From positions 1 through 64,000 of the forward strand of contig NZ_BBPI01000001.1 in NCBI RefSeq assembly GCF_000787715.1: 64,000 bases of DNA. The letters run 5' to 3'. The notes under the pieces were generated by a model. The model saw only the letters and a program-made list of their open reading frames with translations. It was not told the DNA's origin and made no database searches. This DNA comes from Sphingomonas parapaucimobilis NBRC 15100. Its GTDB lineage: Bacteria; Pseudomonadota; Alphaproteobacteria; Sphingomonadales; Sphingomonadaceae. The position numbers and the translations under genes were made by a program. This document shows positions 37,192 to 46,710 of this stretch, piece after piece (the first letter of the stretch is position 1; each line of letters begins with the position of its first letter).

Positions 37192-38447
37192 CCGGTAATC
37201 ACAGTATCCGCTGGAGGCACCGGCGCGGGCACTTGCGGAGCGCGCCGAATGCGAAGGGTGGTGCCCGATCCGGACACCTGAAGACCGCGCTGTTCAAGCG
37301 CACGGCGAAGCTGATCGGGGTCGCCGTCATAGGTGACGGCCATGATCGACACGCCCCCCAATGCCAGGCTGGTCGTACCGGCGCGCACCACGCCCGGGAT
37401 GCCCCGGACAAGGCTTTCGGCGTTGGCGACCGCGCTGGCGGTCGGCGCATCATATTGCAGCGTGACGGCGATCCCCGCTCCCGACGAGGCGATGGTCGCA
37501 TCCAGCCCGGCAATCGGTTCCTCGCCCGGCGTCGCATCGTCGATGACCACGGCCTGCGACCTGGGCGGCGGGGCGAGCGTCGTATCGGGGTTTAGCGAAC
37601 CACTGGCCAGCGCCCTCTGATACAGCCCATCGAGGCGCGCGACGCCGGTATCCAGCAGCTGCGACAACCCGTCGGTGCTGCCGACACGCAAGGTGATCGT
37701 GCCAAGAAGGGTGTTGTCCGGCCCATGCCGCGCCTCGAACACGCCGATCACCGGGCCACCGGGCCATTGGCGATAGAGATGCACGACGGGGATCAGGATA
37801 TCCGACGCGCCATATTGGTCGAGGATAGACCGCCACCAGCCGCGCGAACGCCGCCCGACCTGCCCGGCATTCATCCGCAGCGGCTCGGCGCCGGTGCCCG
37901 ATGGGCGTATATAGTCGATCGTGCTGTTCCCGGTCCGGAACCGAGCCCATGCCTGTTGCCAGGGCGTGCGCGCCTCGAACATCTGCGACACGCCGCCCGA
38001 AACCTGCAGCGGCATGACCAGCATCGGCGGCGAGCGATCGGCATAGGCCGACACGCCCAGCACCGATGCAGCGCGAACACGGTCGAACAACACGCCCAGC
38101 TTGGCGACATAGCGGGTCGGGCCGATCTGTTCATTCTCGACCACGATGCCGCTGACCAGCGAATCGAGCAGACCGTCCGACGCCGCGGTGCCGCCGCGGC
38201 CCAGGCGCTGGGCCAATATCGCCCAGGCTTTCCGCTGCGCGATCCGCCAGCCGCCGAGCCGCGCGGCCTCGGGCGTCTTGCCCGATACGTCGACCGCGAC
38301 GCCGGTGACCTCATAGGAGCCGCCATTGTCGACCGGCGCGACGCCGCGCGTCTGTCCCTCGATCTGGGCGAGGACCGCGCCGCCCCCTATGCCAAGCCCG
38401 GCAAGGGCGGCCAGACCGGCCATGATGGAGGGCAATCGCAAACGCAT
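37188..38447 (-). CDS. Secreted DUF2066-like protein
   Basis: 419 residues from ATG 38447, chosen because it gives a proper signal peptide (MRLRLPSIMAGLAALAGLGI…AVLAQ). The mature N-terminal region (YEVTGVAVDVSGKTPEAARL and the AWAILAQRLG helix) resembles DUF2066 proteins, which often lie next to purM, as here. The C-terminal 80 residues look like a ferredoxin-like or HMA-like fold (IAVTLQYDAPTASAVANAE…VVRAGTTSLALGG). It is divergent from purM and starts the operon hdaA-ppk1-ppx. Function unknown. Confidence 0.7.
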   Translation of the reverse strand: MRLRLPSIMAGLAALAGLGIGGGAVLAQIEGQTRGVAPVDNGGSYEVTGVAVDVSGKTPEAARLGGWRIAQRKAWAILAQRLGRGGTAASDGLLDSLVSGIVVENEQIGPTRYVAKLGVLFDRVRAASVLGVSAYADRSPPMLVMPLQVSGGVSQMFEARTPWQQAWARFRTGNSTIDYIRPSGTGAEPLRMNAGQVGRRSRGWWRSILDQYGASDILIPVVHLYRQWPGGPVIGVFEARHGPDNTLLGTITLRVGSTDGLSQLLDTGVARLDGLYQRALASGSLNPDTTLAPPPRSQAVVIDDATPGEEPIAGLDATIASSGAGIAVTLQYDAPTASAVANAESLVRGIPGVVRAGTTSLALGGVSIMAVTYDGDPDQLRRALEQRGLQVSGSGTTLRIRRAPQVPAPVPPADTVITG

Positions 38448-38506
38448 CGCGGCCTTTTGGCGAAGCAGGCGTGGAAATCCAAGCGCGATATAGCTAACGG
38501 GCAAAC

Positions 38507-39640
38507 ATGACCGACAACAGCACGCCGTCCACCAGCCCTTCGCCCTCCGAAAAGGGCGCGTCCTACACCTATGCCGATGCTGGCGTTTCGATCGCCGCCG
38601 GTAACGCGCTGGTCCGCGCGATCGGCCCGCTCGCCAAGGCGACGCGGCGGCCGGGCGCGGATGCCGACCTGGGCGGCTTTGGCGGTTTCTTCGACTTGAA
38701 GGCCGCCGGTTTCACCGATCCGCTGCTGGTCGCGGCCAATGACGGCGTCGGCACCAAGCTGAAACTCGCGATCGAGCATGACCGCCATGACGGCGTGGGC
38801 ATCGATCTGGTCGCCATGTGCGCCAACGACCTCGTGGTGCAGGGCGCCGAGCCGCTGTTTTTCCTCGATTATTACGCCACCGCCAAGCTGGAAGGCGATG
38901 TGCCGGAACGTGTGATCGCCTCGATCGCCGAAGGGTGCCGCATCGCCGGATGCGCGCTGATCGGTGGTGAGACGGCCGAGATGCCGGGCATGTATGCGCC
39001 GGGTGATTACGACCTTGCGGGCTTCTGTGTCGGTGCGGTCGAGCGCGACCAGGTGCTGACCGGCGCGACCATCGGTGACGGCGACGTGATCCTGGGCCTG
39101 GCCTCCTCCGGCGTCCATTCCAACGGCTTTTCGCTGGTCCGCCGTCTGGCCGCCGACAAGGGCTGGAAGCTCGATCGCCCGGCGCTGTTCGATCAGGACG
39201 TGCTGCTGATCGAGGCGCTGATGGCTCCGACTCGAATCTATGTCCGCTCGCTGCTCCCCTCGATCAAGGCGGGTACGATCAAGGGCCTCGCCCATATCAC
39301 CGGCGGCGGCCTGCTCGAAAACATCCCGCGCGTGCTGCCCAAGGGTGCCCATGCCGTGGTCGATGCGGATGGCTGGGAACAGCCGCGCCTGATGGCTTTC
39401 CTCCAGGCACAGGGCGGCATCGAGCCGGAGGAAATGGCGCGCACCTTCAACTGCGGGGTCGGCATGGCGGTGATCGTCGCGGCCGACCAGGCCGAAGCAC
39501 TGGCCGAAACGCTGCGCGCCGAAGGCGAGACGGTCGTCACCATCGGCCGGGTCGAAGCGGGTGAGCGCGGCTGCACCGTCAAGGGTTCGGCCGGGACCTG
39601 GAGCGCCAAGGCGGACTGGACCGCGACCCATGTCGGCTGA
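38507..39640 (+). CDS. purM: AIR synthetase (purine step 5)
   Basis: 377 residues. ATP-dependent cyclisation of FGAM to AIR. Landmarks are [43 protein letters not shown] and [13 protein letters not shown]. The first 16 residues (Ser/Pro-rich) precede the conserved core and may be a non-conserved tail. Overlaps purN by 11 bp. Confidence 0.96.
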   Translation: MTDNSTPSTSPSPSEKGASYTYADAGVSIAAGNALVRAIGPLAKATRRPGADADLGGFGGFFDLKAAGFTDPLLVAANDGVGTKLKLAIEHDRHDGVGIDLVAMCANDLVVQGAEPLFFLDYYATAKLEGDVPERVIASIAEGCRIAGCALIGGETAEMPGMYAPGDYDLAGFCVGAVERDQVLTGATIGDGDVILGLASSGVHSNGFSLVRRLAADKGWKLDRPALFDQDVLLIEALMAPTRIYVRSLLPSIKAGTIKGLAHITGGGLLENIPRVLPKGAHAVVDADGWEQPRLMAFLQAQGGIEPEEMARTFNCGVGMAVIVAADQAEALAETLRAEGETVVTIGRVEAGERGCTVKGSAGTWSAKADWTATHVG

Positions 39641-40223
39641 CGGGCTGGTTAAGGATGGGCTGATCAAAGTCGGCATCCTGATTTCCGGCCGCGGCTCCAA
39701 CATGCAGTCGCTGGTGGCGGCGTCCAAAAGGGCGGACGCCGCCTATGCCGTTGCCTTGGTCGCCTCCGACAAGCCGGAGGCAGCCGGGCTGGCCTGGGCG
39801 AAGGACCAGGGGATCGCCACCTTCGCCCTGTCGCCCAAGGGGATCGGCAAGCCTGCCTACGAAGCCGCGATCGATCAGGCGCTGCGCGATGCGGGTGTCG
39901 AGGTTATCGCACTGGCGGGCTATATGCGGCTGCTGTCGGGCGATTTCGTATCGCGCTGGCAGGGACGCATCCTGAACGTCCATCCCTCGCTGCTGCCGCT
40001 CTACAAGGGGCTCGACACGCATGAGCGCGCCATCGCGGCGGGCGATGCCAAGGCGGGCTGCTCGGTCCATGTCGTGACCGAGGCGCTGGATGACGGCGAA
40101 GTGCTGGGTCAGGCGGAGGTTTCGATCCTGCCCGGCGACGACGCAGCGGCACTTGCGGCGCGCGTGCTCGTTGAGGAGCATCGATTGTACCCGCAAATAC
40201 TCACGGAGTTCGTGCGTCGATGA
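39630..40223 (+). CDS. purN: GAR transformylase (formyl-THF type)
   Basis: 197 residues from ATG 39630. Transfers formyl from 10-formyl-THF to GAR (purine step 3). Motifs: [27 protein letters not shown], the catalytic [33 protein letters not shown]. Start lies inside purM. The stop overlaps the next gene (ATGA). Confidence 0.95.
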   Translation: MSADGLVKDGLIKVGILISGRGSNMQSLVAASKRADAAYAVALVASDKPEAAGLAWAKDQGIATFALSPKGIGKPAYEAAIDQALRDAGVEVIALAGYMRLLSGDFVSRWQGRILNVHPSLLPLYKGLDTHERAIAAGDAKAGCSVHVVTEALDDGEVLGQAEVSILPGDDAAALAARVLVEEHRLYPQILTEFVRR

Positions 40224-40507
40224 CCGATTTCCTGTCCCGCATCCGCGACATCGCCCTGCTGCTGCCCGGCACGACCGAACAGGCTGGCGATGGCGAAACC
40301 CGCTTTCTGGTCGAGGATGCGCCCTTCCTCCGGGTGAGCCGCACGTCGTCGGCCATCCATCTTTGCATCGCGGATGAAGGACAGGAACCGCACTGGACCG
40401 AGGTGACGCTCGACACCGATAGCGACTGGACGCTGGTCGAGGACCGGATCGCGCGCAGCTGGGAACTGGTCGCGCCGACCGAGTTGCTGGAGGCGGGCGG
40501 GCGATGA
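40220..40507 (+). CDS. MmcQ/YjbR-like small protein
   Basis: 95 residues. The pattern (IALLLPGTTEQAGDGETRFLV near the N-terminus, WTEVTLDTDSDWTLVEDRIARSW near the C-terminus) resembles MmcQ/YjbR proteins, though it is shorter than most of them. Biochemical role unknown. Coupled to purN and to the next gene by 4-bp overlaps, so it is part of the purMN operon. Confidence 0.6.
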   Translation: MTDFLSRIRDIALLLPGTTEQAGDGETRFLVEDAPFLRVSRTSSAIHLCIADEGQEPHWTEVTLDTDSDWTLVEDRIARSWELVAPTELLEAGGR

Positions 40508-41103
40508 ACGGACCGGCGAGCGAAGAGGCCGCCGAGCGCGCCAAGTCGCGGCGGCGCCTGTTGACGCTGGCCGAGTTCGTGGCGGTTGCCGGGCTGATGG
40601 TGGCCGCGCTGACGCTGTACCTCAACTGGTCGCAGCGGCGCAGCGACGCCGAGGACAAGGCCGCCTCCGCCACCGCCCAGCGGCAGGAACGCGCCCGGCT
40701 CGACCTGACCGCCACGGTCGAGGGGGACGGACGCCGCCTGCTGCTGCGCGATCCGAATCACGATCTTCAGGATGTCGCGATCGACTTTCCCAAGGCGTCG
40801 GGTATCGGCCGTCAGGCCCCGGTCGGTGATCCCGCCATCGAGGCCGAGCCGATCGCCGGACCGATGCTCGCACTGACGGACGGCAAGGCGGATACGCGCG
40901 AGGGACGGCTGCCAGCGCTGATCACCGTCCGCTATTGGGATGGCGATACCGCACGGACCGTCACCGGGCTCTACGACATCATCTGGAGCACCCATGGCCG
41001 CCTGCTGCGCGGCCGGACGCTGCGACTGGAGGGATTGCGGCTGCGTGACCGGAACGGCACCACCGCCAAACTCGACGCCGCCTGGACAGCACGGCGCGGA
41101 TAG
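40504..41103 (+). CDS. Membrane-anchored hypothetical protein
   Basis: 199 residues. One hydrophobic segment near 20-43 (LLTLAEFVAVAGLMVAALTL), then a charged helix (QRRSDAEDKAASATAQRQE) and a beta-rich soluble domain. I do not recognise a family. Last gene of the purM-purN operon. A hairpin of a C-run and a G-run (about 41116-41135) follows. Confidence 0.7.
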   Translation: MNGPASEEAAERAKSRRRLLTLAEFVAVAGLMVAALTLYLNWSQRRSDAEDKAASATAQRQERARLDLTATVEGDGRRLLLRDPNHDLQDVAIDFPKASGIGRQAPVGDPAIEAEPIAGPMLALTDGKADTREGRLPALITVRYWDGDTARTVTGLYDIIWSTHGRLLRGRTLRLEGLRLRDRNGTTAKLDAAWTARRG

Positions 41104-41114
41104 AAGCATCCCAA

Positions 41115-41136
41115 TCCCCCCCCTTTAAGGGGGGGA
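41115..41136. terminator. C-run/G-run hairpin between convergent genes
   Basis: Eight C, then TTTAA, then seven G. The stem is homopolymeric and lies between two converging genes. Such runs are slippage-prone. It acts plausibly as a terminator in both directions, without a long U-tract. Confidence 0.5.
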
Positions 41137-41155
41137 ATGCAAAGCCCGTCGACTT

Positions 41156-41673
41156 TCAGATACCCCGCGCATAGACGACGTCGTCGAAGACGGTGTCGCC
41201 GACCCGGAAGCGCCGCGTCCCCGCAAGGATGAAGCCTTCGCGCTCATAAAAAGCACGGGCGCGCTCGTTGATGCCAAGTACGCCGAGCAGCATACGGCGG
41301 CGGCCCAAAGCGCGCGCATCGTCAATCGCCCAGGCCATCAGCCTGTGGCCCAGGCCGGAGCTGTTCGTCAGGGACAGGGTGTAGATGCGGCGAAGCTCGA
41401 TATCCCGCGCATCGGTCTCGACCGGCAGATCGGGCGGGGTGAGCAACGTATAGCCGACCGGCGCCGCGCCGTCGGGATGCTCTGCGAGTGTCGCCACGCA
41501 GGCCGGATCGGCGATCCAGGCGTCGAACTTGGCGGGCGAGCTGTTGAGGGTGCAGTGGCGCACCATGTCGGGACCGGCGATGGTCCCGGCAAACGTCTCG
41601 AGGAAGGTGGCGGCCGCGACGAGCGACAGCGCAGGCGCATCGCCCGGCCCTGCCCGTCGCAGCCGCCATTCCA

Positions 41674-41674
<1 letters not shown>
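41156..41674 (-). CDS. GNAT-family N-acetyltransferase
   Basis: 172 residues. The GNAT core is visible as YTLSLTNSSGLGHRLMAWAIDDAR (acetyl-CoA loop) and LGVLGINERARAFYEREGF. Similar to small-molecule or ribosomal-protein-type acetyltransferases. Substrate unknown. Start overlaps the ndk stop (TGATG). Confidence 0.85.
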
Positions 41675-42096
<422 letters not shown>

Positions 42097-42190
42097 GATG
42101 GTCACGCAGCTCCTGAATAAATGAGTTGGCTGGAAGTGGCGCCGCCCTAGTCGGGGGCGGCCAGTATTGCAATGTCTGATGGTGATCCGA

Positions 42191-42313
42191 CCCTCCCCGG
42201 CACGGGGAGGTGGCAGACCGAAGGTCTGACGGAGGGGGGCTTCCGCACAGAACATCCTTAACGGCTAACCCCCTCCACCAGCTTTGCTGGTCCCCCTCCC
42301 CGTACCGGGGAGG
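42191..42313. repeat. Composite palindromic repeat, copy 1
   Basis: Two subunits. A: CTCCCCGGCACGGGGAGG hairpin, GTGGCAG, a small hairpin (AGACCGAAGGTCT), then GACGGAGGGG. B, after about 30 bp: CCCCCTCCACCA, small hairpin (CAGCTTTGCTG), GTCCCC, then a CTCCCCGTACCGGGGAG hairpin. The same architecture recurs at 49922-50044 (reversed) and 61743-61860. It looks like a dispersed REP/MITE-like intergenic element. Confidence 0.8.
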
Positions 42314-42315
42314 AT

Positions 42316-42756
42316 TCAGGCCGCCTGTTCCCAGCGGCCCTGGTCGTTCTGCTTCCAGTAGCGCCGCTCAACCCCTTCGCGGTCGGCCAGCGCCCGCCAC
42401 GCAGCACGCGCCTCGCCGATACGGTCGCCGTCGAAGAAGTGAAATGCCCGGTCGAAGCTCAGCGCTTCGTCACGCCATACGCCATCCGCCAGCGCCACAT
42501 GACGTGCGCCGTTCGTCGGCTGGACTTCGCCCGCGATCAGCACCGGCTGGGCGGCATCGTCGCCGTCGCCCGCCTGGGCATGGGGAAGGAAGCCGTCCGC
42601 CGGTATCATCCAGAGCTGCCGGTCGAGTGCGGCGCGCTGGTCCGCGTCACCGCTGACGATCAGCAACCGCCCGCCCCCTGCCGTCACGCGCTCTGCGATG
42701 ACAGGCAGCAGACGGTCGAGCGGCGCGATCGTCAGATGATAGAAATCGACCTGCAT
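42316..42756 (-). CDS. holC: DNA polymerase III chi subunit
   Basis: 146 residues. Matches HolC: MQVDFYHLTIAPLDRLLPVIAE, the Rossmann-like strand GGGRLLIVSGDADQRAALDRQLW and the aromatic C-terminus RYWKQNDQGRWEQ. Links clamp loader and SSB at the replication fork. Lies 20 bp behind pepA, as in many proteobacteria. Confidence 0.9.
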   Translation of the reverse strand: MQVDFYHLTIAPLDRLLPVIAERVTAGGGRLLIVSGDADQRAALDRQLWMIPADGFLPHAQAGDGDDAAQPVLIAGEVQPTNGARHVALADGVWRDEALSFDRAFHFFDGDRIGEARAAWRALADREGVERRYWKQNDQGRWEQAA

Positions 42757-42776
42757 CGCGCCGCCCCTTACCTGCC

Positions 42777-44243
42777 TTACGCCTCGAACCGGTCCGCGAC
42801 GAACTGGTCGAGCAGGCGAACGCCGTAACCGGTCGCACCCTTGTCGTGGTTGACGCCCGGCTTGTCGGACCAGACCATGCCCGCGATATCCAGATGCGCC
42901 CAGGCGACGCCCTCGTTGATGTAGCGCTTCAGGAACTGGGCCGCGGTGATCGAACCCGCGCCGCGCGGGCCGACATTCTTCATGTCCGCAATCTGGCTGT
43001 CGATCAGCTTGTCATAGGCATCGGCCAGGGGGAAGCGCCACAGCTTCTCGCCGGTCGCGGTGCCCGCCGCCAGCAGCGATTCGGCCAGCGTGTCGTCATT
43101 GGCGAACAGGCCGCCATGCTCGCTGCCGAGGCTGATGATCATCGCGCCAGTCAGGGTGGCGAGGTCGACGATGGTAGAGGGCGAATGCGTCTTCTGGACC
43201 CAGGTCAGCGCATCGCACAGGACCAGGCGGCCTTCCGCGTCGGTATTGATGACCTCGATCGTCTGGCCCGACATGGACGTGACGACGTCACCGGGACGCT
43301 GCGCATTGCCGTCGGGCATGTTCTCGACCAGGCCCATGACGCCGACCACATTGGCCTTCGCCTTGCGCGCCGCAATCGCCTTCATGGCACCGGCGACCGC
43401 ACCCGCGCCGCCCATGTCCCACTTCATGTCTTCCATGCCCGCGGCGGGCTTGATCGAGATGCCGCCGGTGTCGAAGGTCACGCCCTTGCCGACGAGAGCC
43501 AGCGTTTCGGCATCGGCCGCGCCGCCATTCCACTTCAGGACCAGCAGCCGCCCTTCGCGCACCGAACCCTGGCTGACGCCCAGCAGCGCGCCCATGCCCA
43601 AGTCGCGCATCTGCGCCTCGTCCAGTACGGTGACTTCCAGGCCCAGGCCCTCGACATCGTTCAGGACGCGCTCGACAAAGCTTTCCGGGTAGAGCTTGTT
43701 CGGCGGCTCGGACACCAGCGTGCGGGTCAGCTCCAGCCCGCCATTGACCGCGTGGATACGCGCATAGGCGGCCTCGGCCTCGTCACCCGCGCCGACGATG
43801 GCGATACGGGTCAGCATCGGCTTTGAGGTTTCGGGCAGCTTGGTGCGGTACACGTCATGCCGCCAGCCCCGCTGTACAGCGGCACCGGCAAAGCTCGCCA
43901 CCGCATCGGCGGCAGGCTTGGTCGGAAGCCCATTCAGATCGACCGAGACCGAGGAGGCATTGGTCAACAACCTGGCGGTCACCGCGCCGCCAGCCTTGCG
44001 CCAATCGGCTTCCTTGCCTTCGCCCACACCGAGCAGCAGGACACGGCGGGCTGCGCCACCGATGGTGGCGAACAGCTCGACGATCGAACCGGCCTCTCCC
44101 TTGAAGCGCGCGGCGTCGACGGCCGCCTTGGCGAGCGCGGCCGCACCCTCCCCTTCGATCCGGCCGGTATCGACCGCATCCTTCGGAAAGGGAAGGACGA
44201 GCACGTCACCGGCTTCGACGGTGGAGGTAAAGGCGATCTGCAT
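42777..44243 (-). CDS. pepA: Leucyl aminopeptidase (cytosol aminopeptidase)
   Basis: 488 residues, M17 family, two-metal hexamer. Metal and catalytic motifs: VGKGVTFDTGGISIKP, MKWDMGGAGAVAG and the NTDAEGRL signature. Removes N-terminal residues from peptides. The 55-bp divergent spacer to the lptD side is short. Operon pepA-holC. Confidence 0.95.
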   Translation of the reverse strand: MQIAFTSTVEAGDVLVLPFPKDAVDTGRIEGEGAAALAKAAVDAARFKGEAGSIVELFATIGGAARRVLLLGVGEGKEADWRKAGGAVTARLLTNASSVSVDLNGLPTKPAADAVASFAGAAVQRGWRHDVYRTKLPETSKPMLTRIAIVGAGDEAEAAYARIHAVNGGLELTRTLVSEPPNKLYPESFVERVLNDVEGLGLEVTVLDEAQMRDLGMGALLGVSQGSVREGRLLVLKWNGGAADAETLALVGKGVTFDTGGISIKPAAGMEDMKWDMGGAGAVAGAMKAIAARKAKANVVGVMGLVENMPDGNAQRPGDVVTSMSGQTIEVINTDAEGRLVLCDALTWVQKTHSPSTIVDLATLTGAMIISLGSEHGGLFANDDTLAESLLAAGTATGEKLWRFPLADAYDKLIDSQIADMKNVGPRGAGSITAAQFLKRYINEGVAWAHLDIAGMVWSDKPGVNHDKGATGYGVRLLDQFVADRFEA

Positions 44244-44415
44244 GGAAACCCTCTGCTGAACTGGTAACAGTTGCTATCATCTAGGCTCTTGGACCGTCGT
44301 GGCAAGCGCGCGATTGCAGCAAGCCGCCGGTGATGCGATAGGCAGGCCTTTCAAGGCGTCGCCCTGCCGGGGGAGGCTTCATCATCGTGTCGGCAAGGAC
44401 GGAACAGCTATCATC

Positions 44416-46653
44416 GTGCGCAGAATGACGCTTCTGACCGGCAGCGCCCTGCCCTTCGCCCTGTGTGTGGCCATGCCTGCCGTCGCGCAGGATCTTCAGG
44501 ATCGCCCCGTCTCGCCGCCGCCCAGCGAAGGCCCGGCCCCGGCCAATCCCGATCAGGTCCGCTTCAGCGCCGACCAGCTGGAATATGATATCAACGCCGA
44601 TATCGTGACGGCGACCGGCGAAGTCCGGATGCTTCGCGAGGGCGAGCGGCTGCGCGCCGACAAGGTGACGTGGAACCGCAAGACCGGAAAGGTGCTGGCG
44701 ACCGGCAATATCGCCGTCACCAATCCGCAGGGCGATATCGCTTATGGCGACCAGATCGAGCTGACCGATTCGCTGAAGGACGGCGTGGTCGACAATATGC
44801 TGGTCGTCCTCGAACAGGGTGGCCGCCTGGCCGCCGTTCGCGGCACCCGTCAGCAGGACGGCACGGTCAATCTGGAACGCGCCGCCTATACGCCGTGCGC
44901 GGTCGAGACGTCGGAGGGCTGCCCCAAGGAGCCGTCCTGGAAGATCACCGCCATCCGCGTCACCTATCGCCCCGATCGCGAGCGTGTCTATTTCAACGGG
45001 GCCAAGCTCAACCTGTTCGGCCTGCCGACCATTCCGCTGCCGCGCCTGTCCGCCCCCGTCGGCTCGGGCGGCGACAGCGGGTTCCTGACGCCCGACATCC
45101 GGCTGGACCGGGTGAACGGGGTCGAGATCGCGGTGCCCTATTACTGGCGCCTCGCCCCCAACAAGGGCCTGACCGTCACGCCGCACGTCTTCACCGCCGT
45201 GCTGCCGATGCTGGAAGCGCAATATGAGGCGCTGACTACCAAGGGTGCGTTCCGCATCACCGGCTATGGCACGGCCAGCCGTCGCAGCGACGACCTGAAC
45301 ACGTTGAACCCCACCGATACCAGCCAGGCGTTTCGTGGCTATCTGGATGCGGTCGGCCGCTACCAGTTCTCGCCGGAATGGAGCCTGTCGGGGTCGATGC
45401 GGATCACCACCGACCGCACCTTTCTGCGTCGCTATGACATTTCCCGCGACGACCGGCTGCGCACCACCGCCAGCCTGGAGCATATCGACGCCAACAGCTA
45501 TTTCTCGCTGACCGGATGGTATGTCGAAACGCTGCGGGTCAACGATCCGCAGGGTCAGCAGCCGATCGCGCTGCCCGAGCTGGACTATCGTCGCCGGTTC
45601 GACGACGGGCTGCTCGGCGGCAAGTTCGAGGTGCAGCTCAACACCCTGGCCATCAGCCGGACGGCGGGTCAGGATACGCAGCGCGCCTTTGCCAGCATGC
45701 GCTGGGACCTGCGCCGCCTGACCAACTGGGGCCAGGAAGTGACCTTCACCGCCTATGGCCGGGCCGACGCCTATAATGCCAACAACATCGCCTCCACGCC
45801 CCTGGTCTATCAGGGGCTGGCCGGGTTCCAGGGGCGCGGCATCGGCGCACTGGCGGTGGACGTCAAATGGCCGTTTGTCGGCGAACTCTGGGGCGGCAGC
45901 CAGCGCTTCACCCCGCGTGTCCAGATCGTCGCCAGCCCCAAGATCAAGAATATCGAGATCCCCAACGAGGACGCCCGCTCGGTCGATCTGGAGGATTCCA
46001 ACCTCTTCGCGCTGAACCGCTTCCCCGGTTACGACCGGTTCGAGGATTCGACGCGCATCACCTACGGCGCGCAATGGGCGCTGACCCTGCCGGGCTTCAC
46101 CTTCGACACGCTCGTCGGGCAGAGCTTCCGCCTGAACGACCGGCCGACGATCCTCTATCCAGGCACCGGCCTGTCGGACCGGTGGTCGGATATCGTCGGG
46201 CGGACGGAAATGCGCTTCCGGGACTTCGTCTCGCTGACCCACCGTTTCCGGCTCGACAAGGACAGCTTCGCGGTGCGCCGGAACGAGATCGACGCGACGG
46301 TCGGATCACGCACCACCTACGGGCAGATCGGTTATCTGCGGCTGAAGCGGAACATCTTCACCTCGATCGAGGATTTGCAGGATCGCGAGGAAGTCCGGCT
46401 GGCGGGCCGGGTGCAGTTCGCCCGCTTCTGGTCGGCTTTTGGCTCCACGGTCATCGACCTGACCGACCGGTCGGAGGATGCGCTGTCGCTGTCGAACGGG
46501 TTCGATCCGATTCGGCACCGGATTGGCGTACAATATGAGGATGACTGCCTGCGGCTCGGCTTCACCTGGCGGCGCGACTATGTGCAGACGGGTGACGCGC
46601 GGGCGGGCAACAGCTTTCTGTTGACTCTGGCCTTCACCAATCTCGGCCGCTAA
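44416..46653 (+). CDS. lptD: LPS-assembly protein LptD
   Basis: 745 residues from GTG 44416. ATG 44425 is an equally plausible start. A signal peptide ends PAVAQD. The OstA/jellyroll domain is FSADQLEYDINADIVTATGEV…NPQGDIAYGDQIELTD. The beta-barrel begins after about residue 200 and ends in a typical aromatic-rich strand (LLTLAFTNLGR). It inserts lipopolysaccharide or, in sphingomonads, which lack classical LPS, the corresponding glycolipid, into the outer membrane. First of lptD-surA-pdxA-rsmA. Confidence 0.92.
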   Translation: MRRMTLLTGSALPFALCVAMPAVAQDLQDRPVSPPPSEGPAPANPDQVRFSADQLEYDINADIVTATGEVRMLREGERLRADKVTWNRKTGKVLATGNIAVTNPQGDIAYGDQIELTDSLKDGVVDNMLVVLEQGGRLAAVRGTRQQDGTVNLERAAYTPCAVETSEGCPKEPSWKITAIRVTYRPDRERVYFNGAKLNLFGLPTIPLPRLSAPVGSGGDSGFLTPDIRLDRVNGVEIAVPYYWRLAPNKGLTVTPHVFTAVLPMLEAQYEALTTKGAFRITGYGTASRRSDDLNTLNPTDTSQAFRGYLDAVGRYQFSPEWSLSGSMRITTDRTFLRRYDISRDDRLRTTASLEHIDANSYFSLTGWYVETLRVNDPQGQQPIALPELDYRRRFDDGLLGGKFEVQLNTLAISRTAGQDTQRAFASMRWDLRRLTNWGQEVTFTAYGRADAYNANNIASTPLVYQGLAGFQGRGIGALAVDVKWPFVGELWGGSQRFTPRVQIVASPKIKNIEIPNEDARSVDLEDSNLFALNRFPGYDRFEDSTRITYGAQWALTLPGFTFDTLVGQSFRLNDRPTILYPGTGLSDRWSDIVGRTEMRFRDFVSLTHRFRLDKDSFAVRRNEIDATVGSRTTYGQIGYLRLKRNIFTSIEDLQDREEVRLAGRVQFARFWSAFGSTVIDLTDRSEDALSLSNGFDPIRHRIGVQYEDDCLRLGFTWRRDYVQTGDARAGNSFLLTLAFTNLGR

Positions 46654-46710
46654 GCCGGTATTCAGCATGGTCGACCCATATCGCGACGGTTACGCGCCCC
46701 ATCAGGCGCG

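Noticed and set aside
44281..46242. 653-codon minus-strand frame opposite lptD
   Set aside because: No motif, low-complexity composition. lptD is certain on the plus strand.
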